52,458 nt of DNA, taken from NCBI RefSeq assembly GCF_004348425.1, contig NZ_SMKK01000024.1, positions 1 to 52,458 on the forward strand, read 5' to 3'. A program made the position numbers and the translations under genes. Positions 1 to 7,962 of the stretch are shown here, in pieces. The number at the start of each line of letters is the position of its first letter. The stretch's first letter is position 1. The notes below the pieces were generated by a model. It ran no database searches. It saw nothing but the letters and a program-made list of their open reading frames with translations, and was not told the origin of the DNA. The stretch comes from Actinomadura sp. 7K507 (lineage in GTDB: Bacteria; Actinomycetota; Actinomycetes; Streptosporangiales; Streptosporangiaceae).

Positions 1-171
1 CCCCTCGGCGCCTCCCGGGCCGCGCGCTGTCCAGGGCTCGCTTCGCTCACGCGCTCCATGCTGGCACCACGCCCGCCCCCCGGACGCCCCCTGGCCCGGC
101 GTGTCGCCTTTGTCGTCCCGAGCCGCGCTGAGATGCGGCGTGTCGGGGTTATGACGGCTTCTCTAGGCTGC

Positions 172-450
172 TCAGAGTCGTCGGTCGCGACCTGCTTGGA
201 GAGAGCCTTTGCCTGCTGGTCTGGAAGGACGGACGGTGACGTTCCACGACTTCACTGCGTCTCGATAGTGCCTGGTTGGCTCATGGTCGGGGTAGCCGCC
301 GCTGGAGAGCACCAGCACTCGTCCCTGCGGCTGTGCGCCGACGGCCTGGTAGAACAGCTCGGCGAATCCGGTCTCGGTCTGGGGCAGGTCGTCGCGGTAG
401 GGCAGGTAGGCGAGGGTGGAGGCCGGCCCGAACAGTGGTCGAGCCGGTGA
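172..450 (-). pseudogene. Unidentified decayed coding fragment(s)
   Basis: On the minus strand a frame ending with TGA at 174-172 reads like real protein over about 60 residues: it contains TLAYLPYRDDLPQTETGF and then GRVLVLSSGGYPDHEP. It has no start codon with a ribosome site. Just upstream, in another frame, is TVTNNAARQRYEAV, which resembles the opening of small GNAT-type acetyltransferases. I read this as remains of one or two genes broken by deletions. I cannot name the longer fragment. The codons are GC-rich at third positions, which supports former coding. Confidence 0.35.
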
Positions 451-489
451 CGGCCTCGTACCGCTGACGAGCAGCGTTGTTGGTCACGG

Positions 490-597
490 TGACGTCGTTC
501 GTGGACGTCTGCGTAGGGAGCCCACGCGGAGTGCCTGGCTGTAGCCCTAGGCGTCCTCCCAGGGCACCCCGTGGTTGAAGCCGTCACTGGTGGTCAT
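490..597 (-). pseudogene. RidA/YjgF-family gene remnant with an in-frame stop
   Basis: A near-ideal ribosome site (AGGAGGAATGAGC, minus strand, about 612-600) precedes ATG at 597. The frame reads MTTSDGFNHGVPWEDA, then TAG at 549-547, then GYSQALRVG. PWEDxYGYSQAxRVG is the typical opening of RidA-family enamine/imine deaminases, so the TAG sits where a Tyr codon (TAC/TAT) is expected. After RVG the similarity ends and the rest of the roughly 130-residue family fold is absent. This is a gene start with a nonsense mutation and loss of its body. The family call rests on this short motif only. Confidence 0.55.
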
Positions 598-744
598 GCT
601 CATTCCTCCTCCATGTGTACTTCGAGCCTGCTGCTTGAGGCGATGACTTCGCGTCGGTGAACATCACCGACTACGTATGCGTGCCTTCAGACCTGCGGAG
701 TTGGTGCTGCATGAACCAGATCGAGGCGGTTCGTGCCTGCTGAG

Positions 745-3504
745 TCAGGGAAGAGACAGCTCCTTCAGCTGTCTGCGGGAGGTGATGCCGAGTTTGCCGA
801 AGATGTTGCGCAGGTGGGCCTCGATCGTGCGGGGGCTCAGGAACAGTTGCGCGGCGACCTCCCGGGAGGTTGCCCCGGTGGCTACCAGCCGGGCGATGTG
901 CAGCTCCTGGGGGGTGAGGGCATCGGTGGGTTGGGCGGCGCGTTTGCGTGGGTGCTCGCCGGCGGCGCGCAACTCCCGGGCGGCGCGAGCGGCGAACGCC
1001 TCTGCACCGATGTCGGACAGCAGGTCGTGGGCAGTGCGGAGCTGCTCGCGCGCTTCGCGACGGCGACCTTCGCGGCGTAGCGCCTCGCCGTAGACGAGGT
1101 GGGTGCGGGCGAGGTAGGCGGTCATCCGGCAGCCTCGGAGCTGCTCTATCGCCTCGCGATAGAGCTCTTCGGCCTCGGAACCGGTAGTGACGAGCGCTCG
1201 CGACCGCGCCGCGAGCCCGAGCCCCCACGGGGTGCCCGAGGCGGTCGCCCGCAAGGTGAGCTGTTCGAGCGCGTAGGCCGCACGCTCCGGCTGAGCGGTC
1301 CGAGCCGCCGCCTCGACGAGCTCGGGGAGGACCAGGTTCACGTGCGGCGGTTCGAGGCTCTGGAACCCCTGCTCCGCAAAGTCGAGCGCCTCGGCGTAAT
1401 TGCCCAAGCCGTTGTGCAGGACCGCCAGCGTGTGCTGGGCCACGGCCACCTCGTTGGTGCTCCCGCGTGCCGTGGCCTCCCTGACGAAGGTGGCGTGCAA
1501 CTCGGTGACCTCGCTCGACGACCCGCGCCATGCCGCCAGCAGGAGCGGCGCGACGAGCAACGACATGCCGCCGGTGGCGTTGGTGATCGCAGCCTCCTCG
1601 GCGATCAGCTCGGAGGCTCGTGCCGACTCGCCGGCAAGCACGGACACGGACGCCAAGAAGAGCAGTGCCGCGGGAAGGTTCGACAGCGCACCGGCCTCGC
1701 GGGCGACGCGCACGTTCTGTTGCGCCAGCGCGTAGAGGAGTTCGTCGTCATAGAGCGTCAGCGCCGCGCGGGCGGCTAGCCACAGCCATCGGCTGTCGCC
1801 GCCACCGCGAGCCTGCGCAGGTCCTCCATCGTGGCAAGTGGCCTCAAGCGCGCGGCGGAGCTCAGGAACTCCCGCCGCGTAGCTGTGCGTGTACATCGCC
1901 ACCAAGCCGTCGAGCAGCAGGTCAGCCGGGGTCGGCGGCTCCGCAGGTGGGGGTGCGGACCGCGCGGCCTCGGCCACCTCCCGCACCGCGTGTCCGTCGT
2001 CCCGCCCGCCGATGATCATTGTCACGTCGAGCGATTGCAGGTAGGTCTCGCGCGACAGGGCGGCGTCCAGGGGGGCGAGCGTCCTCGCGGCGCCCAGCAG
2101 CAGTCCGGGCACTTCGCCGCGGCGGGTCAGGTGGAACGCGAGCTGGGCACGCAACAACTTGCTACGGGCGCTCTGCAGTGCGTTCAGCGGCCCGGCCGCG
2201 GCGACCTCCAGCAGCGCCAGAGCCCCGGCGGAGTCGCCTACTTCGTGCTTGGCGGATGCGGCTTCCAGCGCCCGCCTCGCACGATCAGCGGGCTCGGGGG
2301 TCAGGTCGGCGGCCTGCTGGAGGAACGCGGCTGCGGCTGCGAGACCGCCTCGGGCGCGCGCCCGACCGGCCGATCGCTCCAGTCCGGCGGCGGCTTCCTC
2401 GTCGGTGCCTTGCACCGCCTGGGCACGGTGCCAGGCCTTCCGGTCGGGGTGGGTCCGAGATTCGGTGGCGACAGCCAACGCTGCGTGCGCACGACGGCGA
2501 TCTGGTGGGTTGGCGGCTCGATAGACCGCCGAGCGCACACACGGATGCCGAAACCGCACCTGCATATCGATCGTGACCAAGCCGGCGACCTCCGCCGGCG
2601 CGCCCGACTCGCGAGCGATTCCCAGCTCCGCGGCGGCGCGCCACAAGAGCTCCGCGTCACCGGTGGGCTCGGCCGCCGCGACCAGCAACAGCAGCTGTGT
2701 CTCGACGGGCAGGTTGCGTGAGCGGCGCTGAAACATGGCCTCGATCCTGAGCGGCAGACTCATGGCGTCAGGAAGTGCGAACCCACCGGCCAAATGAGTC
2801 GGTGAGGCGCTGCGGGACAGCTCCAGCAATGCGAGCGGATTGCCTCGCGCCTCAGCGATGACCCGTTCCCGGACCTGCTGGTCCAGCGGTGTGGGCACCG
2901 CGGCGGCCAGCAGCGCCCACGCCTCCGGTGGGCTGAGTCTGTCCACGCGAAGCTCAGGCAACCCCGCGAACAAGCTGGGATCGAGGTTGTCGGTGGGGTC
3001 GCGCAGCAGGACCATCATGGCCAGGCGCTCGGCCGCGACCCGTCGCGCCGCGAACGCCATCACCTGTGCGGTCCCTTCGTCCAACCACTGTGCATCGTCG
3101 ATGAGGCACAGCATTGGGCCGTCTTCGGCGACCTCGGCCAGCAGGTTCAGGACGGCCAGCCCGATGAGGAACCGGTCTGGGGCAGGGCCGGCCTGCTGTC
3201 CGAACGCGACGTTCAAGGCGGCGCGTTGCGGATCGGGCAGGACCTCTGCCCTGTCGAGGAGTGGCGCGCACAGCTGGTGAAGGCCACCGAAGGCGAACTG
3301 CGCCTCGGACTCGACTCCGACCGCGCTCGCCACACGAAACCCTGATGAGGACGCGAGGGCGCGAGCATGCTCGAGCAGCGCGGTCTTGCCGATGCCGGCT
3401 TCCCCTCGCACCACCAGCGACCCGCTGCGCCCGGCGCGAGCCTCATTGAGCAGGTGCTCGACCGCCTCACGCTCGACACGTCGACCCACAAGGTCCACCA
3501 TCAC
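745..3504 (-). CDS. LAL-type LuxR family transcriptional regulator with AAA ATPase domain
   Basis: A 919-residue protein of the large ATP-binding LuxR (LAL) family, whose members activate nearby pathways after ATP binding. The N-terminal ATPase shows Walker A GEAGIGKT (residues about 34-41) and a Walker B-like LCLIDDAQWLD (about 130-140). The long middle is helical, as in the TPR-like signal region of the family. The C-terminus holds a complete LuxR helix-turn-helix (LTPQELHIARLVATGATSRE...SPRTIEAHLRNIFGKLGITSRR). Length is normal. Start is GTG at 3504 with an ATG one codon later. It stands alone behind the hairpins at 3715-3879, so it probably has its own promoter. Its target is unknown; the adjacent decayed RidA-like genes may once have been regulated by it. 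Confidence 0.9.
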   Translation of the reverse strand: MMVDLVGRRVEREAVEHLLNEARAGRSGSLVVRGEAGIGKTALLEHARALASSSGFRVASAVGVESEAQFAFGGLHQLCAPLLDRAEVLPDPQRAALNVAFGQQAGPAPDRFLIGLAVLNLLAEVAEDGPMLCLIDDAQWLDEGTAQVMAFAARRVAAERLAMMVLLRDPTDNLDPSLFAGLPELRVDRLSPPEAWALLAAAVPTPLDQQVRERVIAEARGNPLALLELSRSASPTHLAGGFALPDAMSLPLRIEAMFQRRSRNLPVETQLLLLVAAAEPTGDAELLWRAAAELGIARESGAPAEVAGLVTIDMQVRFRHPCVRSAVYRAANPPDRRRAHAALAVATESRTHPDRKAWHRAQAVQGTDEEAAAGLERSAGRARARGGLAAAAAFLQQAADLTPEPADRARRALEAASAKHEVGDSAGALALLEVAAAGPLNALQSARSKLLRAQLAFHLTRRGEVPGLLLGAARTLAPLDAALSRETYLQSLDVTMIIGGRDDGHAVREVAEAARSAPPPAEPPTPADLLLDGLVAMYTHSYAAGVPELRRALEATCHDGGPAQARGGGDSRWLWLAARAALTLYDDELLYALAQQNVRVAREAGALSNLPAALLFLASVSVLAGESARASELIAEEAAITNATGGMSLLVAPLLLAAWRGSSSEVTELHATFVREATARGSTNEVAVAQHTLAVLHNGLGNYAEALDFAEQGFQSLEPPHVNLVLPELVEAAARTAQPERAAYALEQLTLRATASGTPWGLGLAARSRALVTTGSEAEELYREAIEQLRGCRMTAYLARTHLVYGEALRREGRRREAREQLRTAHDLLSDIGAEAFAARAARELRAAGEHPRKRAAQPTDALTPQELHIARLVATGATSREVAAQLFLSPRTIEAHLRNIFGKLGITSRRQLKELSLP

Positions 3505-3714
3505 GCCCCGCCCCTTATCCCAGCCAAGCCCCGACTACGTGATTCTTACTTATGCGAACAACGTTTGTGCCTACTCGGCTCGTCCCAATGAGTGCGGACG
3601 GTCGGGTACGACATCGGGGTTTCACCGACGCGACGGCGCTGGATCGTGCGCGAACCTGATGACACGGCAACACAAATATGTCGCACAACAAGGGACGGCA
3701 GGGCTGTCGTACTT

Positions 3715-3751
3715 CCTCGGCCCGGGGGAGCGGGGGCTCCCCGGGCCGAGG
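3715..3751. terminator. Strong GC-rich hairpin, possible second terminator
   Basis: The arms CCTCGGCCCGGGG (3715-3727) and CCCCGGGCCGAGG (3739-3751) are perfectly complementary over 13 bp around an 11-nt loop. No clear T-run follows on either strand. It could back up the sucCD terminator or act as a protein site. Confidence 0.45.
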
Positions 3752-3841
3752 AGCGACCTCGGCTGACACGTCACGGACGCCCGTAGAAGCGAAAGGAACG
3801 ACTGGGAGCCACGCCGATGAGCACGTCTCGGACACAACGGC

Positions 3842-3879
3842 GAAAGACGCCCGGCCGTCGGTCGGCTCGGGCGTCTTTC
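3842..3879 (-). terminator. Rho-independent-type terminator of sucCD
   Basis: The arms GAAAGACGCCCG (3842-3853) and CGGGCGTCTTTC (3868-3879) form a perfect 12-bp stem 13 bp past the sucD stop. Read on the minus strand, the 3' arm ends in GTCTTTCG, giving a short U-rich end. This is the usual placement for a terminator. Confidence 0.75.
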
Positions 3880-3891
3880 GGCGGTGGGAGG

Positions 3892-4779
3892 TCAGACGTT
3901 CTTCATGATCTCCCGCATCAGGACGGCGGTCTCGCTGGGGGTCTTGCCGACGCGGACGCCGACCTTCTCCAGGGCCTCCTTCTTCGCCTCCGCGGTGCCG
4001 GACGAACCGGACACGATCGCGCCTGCGTGGCCCATGGTCTTGCCCTCCGGGGCGGTGAACCCGGCGACATAGCCGACGACCGGCTTGGTCACGTTCTGCT
4101 CGATGTAGGCGGCGGCGCGCTCCTCGGCGTCACCGCCGATCTCGCCGATCATGACGATGGCGTCGGTGTCCGGGTCGTCCTGGAACGCCTTGAGGGCGTC
4201 GATGTGGGTCGTCCCGATGACGGGGTCGCCGCCGATCCCGACGCAGGTGGAGAAGCCGACGTCGCGTAGCTCGTACATCATCTGGTAGGTCAGCGTGCCC
4301 GACTTGGACACGAGACCGATGCGGCCGGGCGTGGTGATGTCGGCCGGGATGATGCCCGCGTTCGACTGCCCGGGGGACGCGATACCGGGGCAGTTCGGCC
4401 CGATGATGCGCGTCTTGTTCGCTGCCTTTTCCGCGTACGCCCAGAAGTAGGCGGTGTCGTGGACGGGGATGCCCTCGGTGATCACGACGCAGAGCGGGAT
4501 CTCGGCGTCGACCGCCTCGACGACGGCGTCCTTGGTGAACTTCGGCGGGACGAACACGACGGACACGTCGGCGCCCGTCTGCTCCATCGCCTCCTTGACC
4601 GTCCCGAAGACCGGGAGCGCCTTGCCGTCGAAGTCGACGCTCTGCCCGGCCTTGCGGGCGTTCACGCCACCGACGACCTGGGCGCCGGACGCGAGCATCC
4701 GGCGGCCGTGCTTGGTGCCCTCGGAGCCCGTGATGCCCTGAATGATGATCTTGCTGTTCTCGGTGAGCCAGATGGCCAT
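3892..4779 (-). CDS. sucD: Succinate-CoA ligase [ADP-forming], alpha subunit
   Basis: The 295-residue alpha subunit of succinyl-CoA synthetase, which carries the phosphohistidine intermediate and binds CoA in the TCA cycle. The N-terminal CoA-binding fold starts [24 protein letters not shown]. The ligase domain contains [22 protein letters not shown] and the active-site histidine in [10 protein letters not shown] near residue 250. Length is typical. ATG at 4779 lies 3 nt after the sucC stop, so the subunits are translationally coupled. A terminator follows at 3842-3879. Confidence 0.98.
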   Translation of the reverse strand: MAIWLTENSKIIIQGITGSEGTKHGRRMLASGAQVVGGVNARKAGQSVDFDGKALPVFGTVKEAMEQTGADVSVVFVPPKFTKDAVVEAVDAEIPLCVVITEGIPVHDTAYFWAYAEKAANKTRIIGPNCPGIASPGQSNAGIIPADITTPGRIGLVSKSGTLTYQMMYELRDVGFSTCVGIGGDPVIGTTHIDALKAFQDDPDTDAIVMIGEIGGDAEERAAAYIEQNVTKPVVGYVAGFTAPEGKTMGHAGAIVSGSSGTAEAKKEALEKVGVRVGKTPSETAVLMREIMKNV

Positions 4780-4782
4780 CGC

Positions 4783-5958
4783 TCATGCACCTGCCGCGAG
4801 TTCCGCGGCACGCTTGGCCGCGTCGTCCATGGTGTCGACCTGCTGTACGCCGTTCAGCGCCGCGTCGCTCAGGATCTTGCGCCCGAGTTCGGCGTTGTTG
4901 CCGTCCAGCCGGACGACCAGGGGGCGGTTGACGGCCTCGCCGCGGTCGGCCAGCAGCTGGTAGGCCGACACGATGCCGTTGGCGACGGCGTCGCACGCCG
5001 TGATGCCGCCGAAGACGTTCACGAAGACGGACTTCACGTCGCCGTCCGACATGACGATCTCCAGCCCGTTCGCCATCACCTCGGCGGAGGCGCCGCCCCC
5101 GATGTCGAGGAAGTTGGCGGGCTTCTGGCCGCCGAACTGCTCGCCCGCGTAGGCCACGACGTCCAGGGTGGACATCACCAGGCCCGCGCCGTTGCCGATG
5201 ATGCCGACGCTGCCGTCGAGCTTGACGTAGTTGAGGTCCTTGGCCTTGGCCGCCGCCTCCAGCGGGTCGGCCGCGCCCTTGTCCTCCAGCTTCTCGTGGT
5301 CCTGGCGGAAGGCCGCGTTCTCGTCCAGCGTGACCTTGCCGTCGAGGGCCTTCACCTCGCCGTCGGCGGTGAGGATCATCGGGTTGACCTCGACGAGGGA
5401 CGCGTCCTCGTCGGTGAAGACGGCCCAGAGGCGCTCGATGAGCTCGGCGGCCCCGTCGAGGGCCTCCTCCGGGAGCCGGCCCTGCTCGGCGATCTCCCGG
5501 GCCTTGGCCCGCGAGATGCCGTCCAGAGGCGAGACCGGCACCATCGCCAGCCGGTCGTGCGGCACCTCCTCGATCTCCACGCCGCCCTCGACGGAGCAGA
5601 TGGTGAGGAAGGTGCGGTTGGCGCGGTCGAGCAGGAACGAGAAGTAGTACTCCTGCGCGATCGCGCTTCCCTCCTCGATCAGGACCTTGTGGACCGTGTG
5701 GCCCTTGATGTCCATGCCGAGGATCCCGCCGGCGAGCGCTTGCGCCTCGTCCACCGAGTCGGCCAGCTTCACACCGCCGGCCTTGCCGCGGCCCCCGGTC
5801 TTCACCTGGGCCTTGACCACGACCTTCGAGCTCCCCGCGGCGAACAGCTCCGCCGCGATGTCCCGGGCTTCCTGGGGAGTATGGGCGACCTTGCCGGTGG
5901 GCACCGGTACCCCGTACTCGGCGAAGAGTTCCTTCGCCTGATGTTCGAACAGGTCCAC
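4783..5958 (-). CDS. sucC: Succinate-CoA ligase [ADP-forming], beta subunit
   Basis: The 391-residue ATP-grasp beta subunit of succinyl-CoA synthetase, which binds nucleotide and succinate. The N-terminus is the classic [20 protein letters not shown]. Further signatures are [34 protein letters not shown] and the C-terminal [18 protein letters not shown] at 5958 is preceded by an AAAGGA ribosome site 7 nt upstream. It is the first gene of the sucCD operon and divergent from the GH15 gene. Confidence 0.98.
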   Translation of the reverse strand: MDLFEHQAKELFAEYGVPVPTGKVAHTPQEARDIAAELFAAGSSKVVVKAQVKTGGRGKAGGVKLADSVDEAQALAGGILGMDIKGHTVHKVLIEEGSAIAQEYYFSFLLDRANRTFLTICSVEGGVEIEEVPHDRLAMVPVSPLDGISRAKAREIAEQGRLPEEALDGAAELIERLWAVFTDEDASLVEVNPMILTADGEVKALDGKVTLDENAAFRQDHEKLEDKGAADPLEAAAKAKDLNYVKLDGSVGIIGNGAGLVMSTLDVVAYAGEQFGGQKPANFLDIGGGASAEVMANGLEIVMSDGDVKSVFVNVFGGITACDAVANGIVSAYQLLADRGEAVNRPLVVRLDGNNAELGRKILSDAALNGVQQVDTMDDAAKRAAELAAGA

Positions 5959-6250
5959 GAGGCGTCCTTTAAGGATCGACAGCCGAATGACCGCACGAGT
6001 GGGGGTTACACGGGAGTCCGTGCGGCCGGCACTCTGCGGTCCGCTCGTCGATGCAGCCTAGTCAACCCGCCATCGTGGTGACGCCGCCGGGGCCGAATGT
6101 CCGCGAGTGTCACCGGAACGAAGGTGTGCTCCTCCTCAGGGGAGGGCACGAGTGGCACGTGAGGAGGATGAACCAATTGACGTAGTTTGATGTACTTATT
6201 TCCGCTGGACGATCAAGCCGACGGCAGGTGCGGTAAAAGGGGGCGGACGT
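5959..6250. promoter_or_regulatory. Divergent control region sucC / GH15 gene
   Basis: This 292-bp region drives sucC leftward and the GH15 gene rightward. On the sucC side, CCGCACG (5991-5997) and CGTGCGG (6019-6025) form a 7-bp inverted repeat. On the GH15 side a TTGACG -35-like box (6177-6182) stands before an AT-rich stretch (6183-6203), but spacing to a -10 is poor. No ORF here is convincing. Confidence 0.35.
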
Positions 6251-7903
6251 ATGGCGATGGCGGAGGAACGGGACACGACCGTCGCGCCCCCCGTCCCCGC
6301 CGACGCCCTGTCCGGCGCATCCGCCCACGGCGCCTCCGCCCACGGCGCCTCCGTCCACGGGGCCTCCGCCCGCAGCGCGTCCGTCCACGGCGAGACCGGC
6401 CTGCGGCGGGCCGTCCCGGACGGGACCGTTCCACCGCCGGTGCGCCGCCCGCCGCCGCCCCTGCGGAGGCGGCCGGGGAAGCGCAGGGGTCCCCGCGCGT
6501 TCCGGCGCGTCACCGCCCTGCTCATGGTCGCCGCCCTCATCGCGACCGGAGAATCCACCGTGCCGGACCGTGCCGCGCCCGGGTGGGCGAGCCCCGGGAT
6601 GGTCGGCGGGGGCGGCTGGCCCTTCGCCGGCGTCCCGCTGACCCCCGTCGAGGCCGACGGCGCGTCCTACCTTCCGGACAGCTCGGTCGTCAGGCTCGCG
6701 GACGGGCGGATCCGGCTCGTACCGACCGGCGGGGACCGGCCCGTCACCATCGGGGCGGACGACCCCCGGGTGGCCCAGGCGGTCCGGTCCGACAACGCCT
6801 GGCTGTCGCAGGGCACCATCCCGACCGGCGGGCTCGACCCCGCGACCGGAAGCGACATGAGCTACCGGAACATGTCGGCCCGCGCGCTGCTCGACCTGCG
6901 GCTCCTCACCCGGACGAACGGCGCGTCCCTCGCCTCCTGGTACTCCAAGTGGCGGTACGCCTGGCCCCGCGACTCCGCGTTCGCCGTCGCCGCGTTCGCC
7001 GTCACCGGGCACCCGTCCGAGGCCCGCGACATCCTCGGTTTCCTCTCCAAGGTCCAGAACGAGGACGGCATGTGGGCCGCGCGCTACCACCCCGACGGGA
7101 GCGCGGTCTCCGACGGCCGGCACGCGCAGCTCGACTCGCTCGGCTGGGTCCTGTGGGCGACCTGGTTCTACCACGTCCACAGCGTCCGGACGGGCGAGGA
7201 GCTCCCCGATCTGTGGCCGATGGTGCAGCGCGCCGCCGACCACCTGGCGCGGTCCCTGGACGCCGAGGGCCTGCCGCCCGCCTCGTCCGACTACTGGGAA
7301 CGCCACCCCCGGCACGAGCAGGACCCCCGGCGGCCCACGCTCGGAGTCGTCGGCCCGGTGCTGGCGGGCCTGAGGTCCGCCGCGGACCTCGCCGAGCGCC
7401 GCGGCGACGCCGGGAAGGCCGGCGAGTGGCAGCACGCGGCAGGGCGCGTGTCGGACGCGGTGGACCGGCAGTTCGCCCCGTACGGCTACCCGCGCTCCCC
7501 CGTCCCCGGCGGCCTCATGGACACCTCGGTGACGTTCATCGCGCCGCCGTTCGCGCCCGCCGACCCGGACGTGACCGCCGCGATCGCCGACGCCGCCCGC
7601 AAGCAGGCGCTGCCGAACGGCGGCGTCCTGCCGGGCGAGCGCTGGTCCGGCAACCAGGAGGTCGCCTGGACCCCGGAGGTCGCGATGTTCGGCCTCAACG
7701 CCGCCACCTCGGACCGGACCGGCGACGCGATCAGCCGCCTGAGCTGGCTGTCCGCCCACCGCACGTCGCTGGGCGTGCTGCCGGAGAAGGTCGGCCCGGA
7801 CGGCCGGCCCGCCGGCCCCGCCCCCCTCGGCTGGACGGCGTCACTCGTCCTCCTCAGCCTCTACGCCCTGGAACACCCTGTCCCCATCCCGCCCGTGGAC
7901 TGA
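6251..7903 (+). CDS. Membrane-anchored glycoside hydrolase family 15 (glucoamylase-like) protein
   Basis: A 550-residue protein. Residues 1-85 are a low-complexity region with five ASxHG-type repeats and a Pro/Arg-rich stretch. A hydrophobic segment at about 88-99 (TALLMVAALIAT) probably anchors it or acts as an export signal. The rest resembles the (alpha/alpha)6 barrel of GH15: YAWPRDSAFAVAAF is the family WPRD substrate motif, SSDYWE supplies a likely general acid Glu, and GVLPEKVGPDGRPAG...LGWTASL carries the likely general base Glu near the C-terminus. Family members cleave alpha-linked glucans or trehalose; the substrate here is unknown. ATG at 6251 follows a G-rich ribosome site; ATG at 6257 is an alternative. 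Convergent with the kinase gene. Confidence 0.8.
   Translation: MAMAEERDTTVAPPVPADALSGASAHGASAHGASVHGASARSASVHGETGLRRAVPDGTVPPPVRRPPPPLRRRPGKRRGPRAFRRVTALLMVAALIATGESTVPDRAAPGWASPGMVGGGGWPFAGVPLTPVEADGASYLPDSSVVRLADGRIRLVPTGGDRPVTIGADDPRVAQAVRSDNAWLSQGTIPTGGLDPATGSDMSYRNMSARALLDLRLLTRTNGASLASWYSKWRYAWPRDSAFAVAAFAVTGHPSEARDILGFLSKVQNEDGMWAARYHPDGSAVSDGRHAQLDSLGWVLWATWFYHVHSVRTGEELPDLWPMVQRAADHLARSLDAEGLPPASSDYWERHPRHEQDPRRPTLGVVGPVLAGLRSAADLAERRGDAGKAGEWQHAAGRVSDAVDRQFAPYGYPRSPVPGGLMDTSVTFIAPPFAPADPDVTAAIADAARKQALPNGGVLPGERWSGNQEVAWTPEVAMFGLNAATSDRTGDAISRLSWLSAHRTSLGVLPEKVGPDGRPAGPAPLGWTASLVLLSLYALEHPVPIPPVD
6317..6391 (+). repeat. Five in-frame 15-bp repeats (ASAHG unit)
   Basis: Five tandem copies of a 15-bp unit close to GCCTCCGCCCACGGC encode ASAHG, ASAHG, ASVHG, ASARS and ASVHG in the N-terminal linker of the GH15 protein. 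The copies differ by few bases, so copy number may vary between strains. Confidence 0.85.
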
Positions 7904-7915
7904 CCGGCCGGGCCT

Positions 7916-7954
7916 GTCCACCGGCGGGCGTCCACCGGCGGCGTCCACCGGCGG
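7916..7954. repeat. Three copies of a 12-bp repeat between convergent genes
   Basis: GTCCACCGGCGG occurs at 7916-7927, 7930-7941 and 7943-7954, filling most of the 59-bp gap between the GH15 and kinase stop codons. It has no terminator-like T-run. Confidence 0.8.
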
Positions 7955-7962
7955 GGCATGTC

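Larger units (their letters stand above)
3505..3891. other. Intergenic region with two hairpins
   Basis: This 387-bp gap lies downstream of sucD and upstream of the LAL regulator, both on the minus strand. It holds the two inverted repeats listed separately and no convincing gene. A promoter for the regulator is expected in its left part, but I see no clear -35/-10 pair. Confidence 0.6.
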
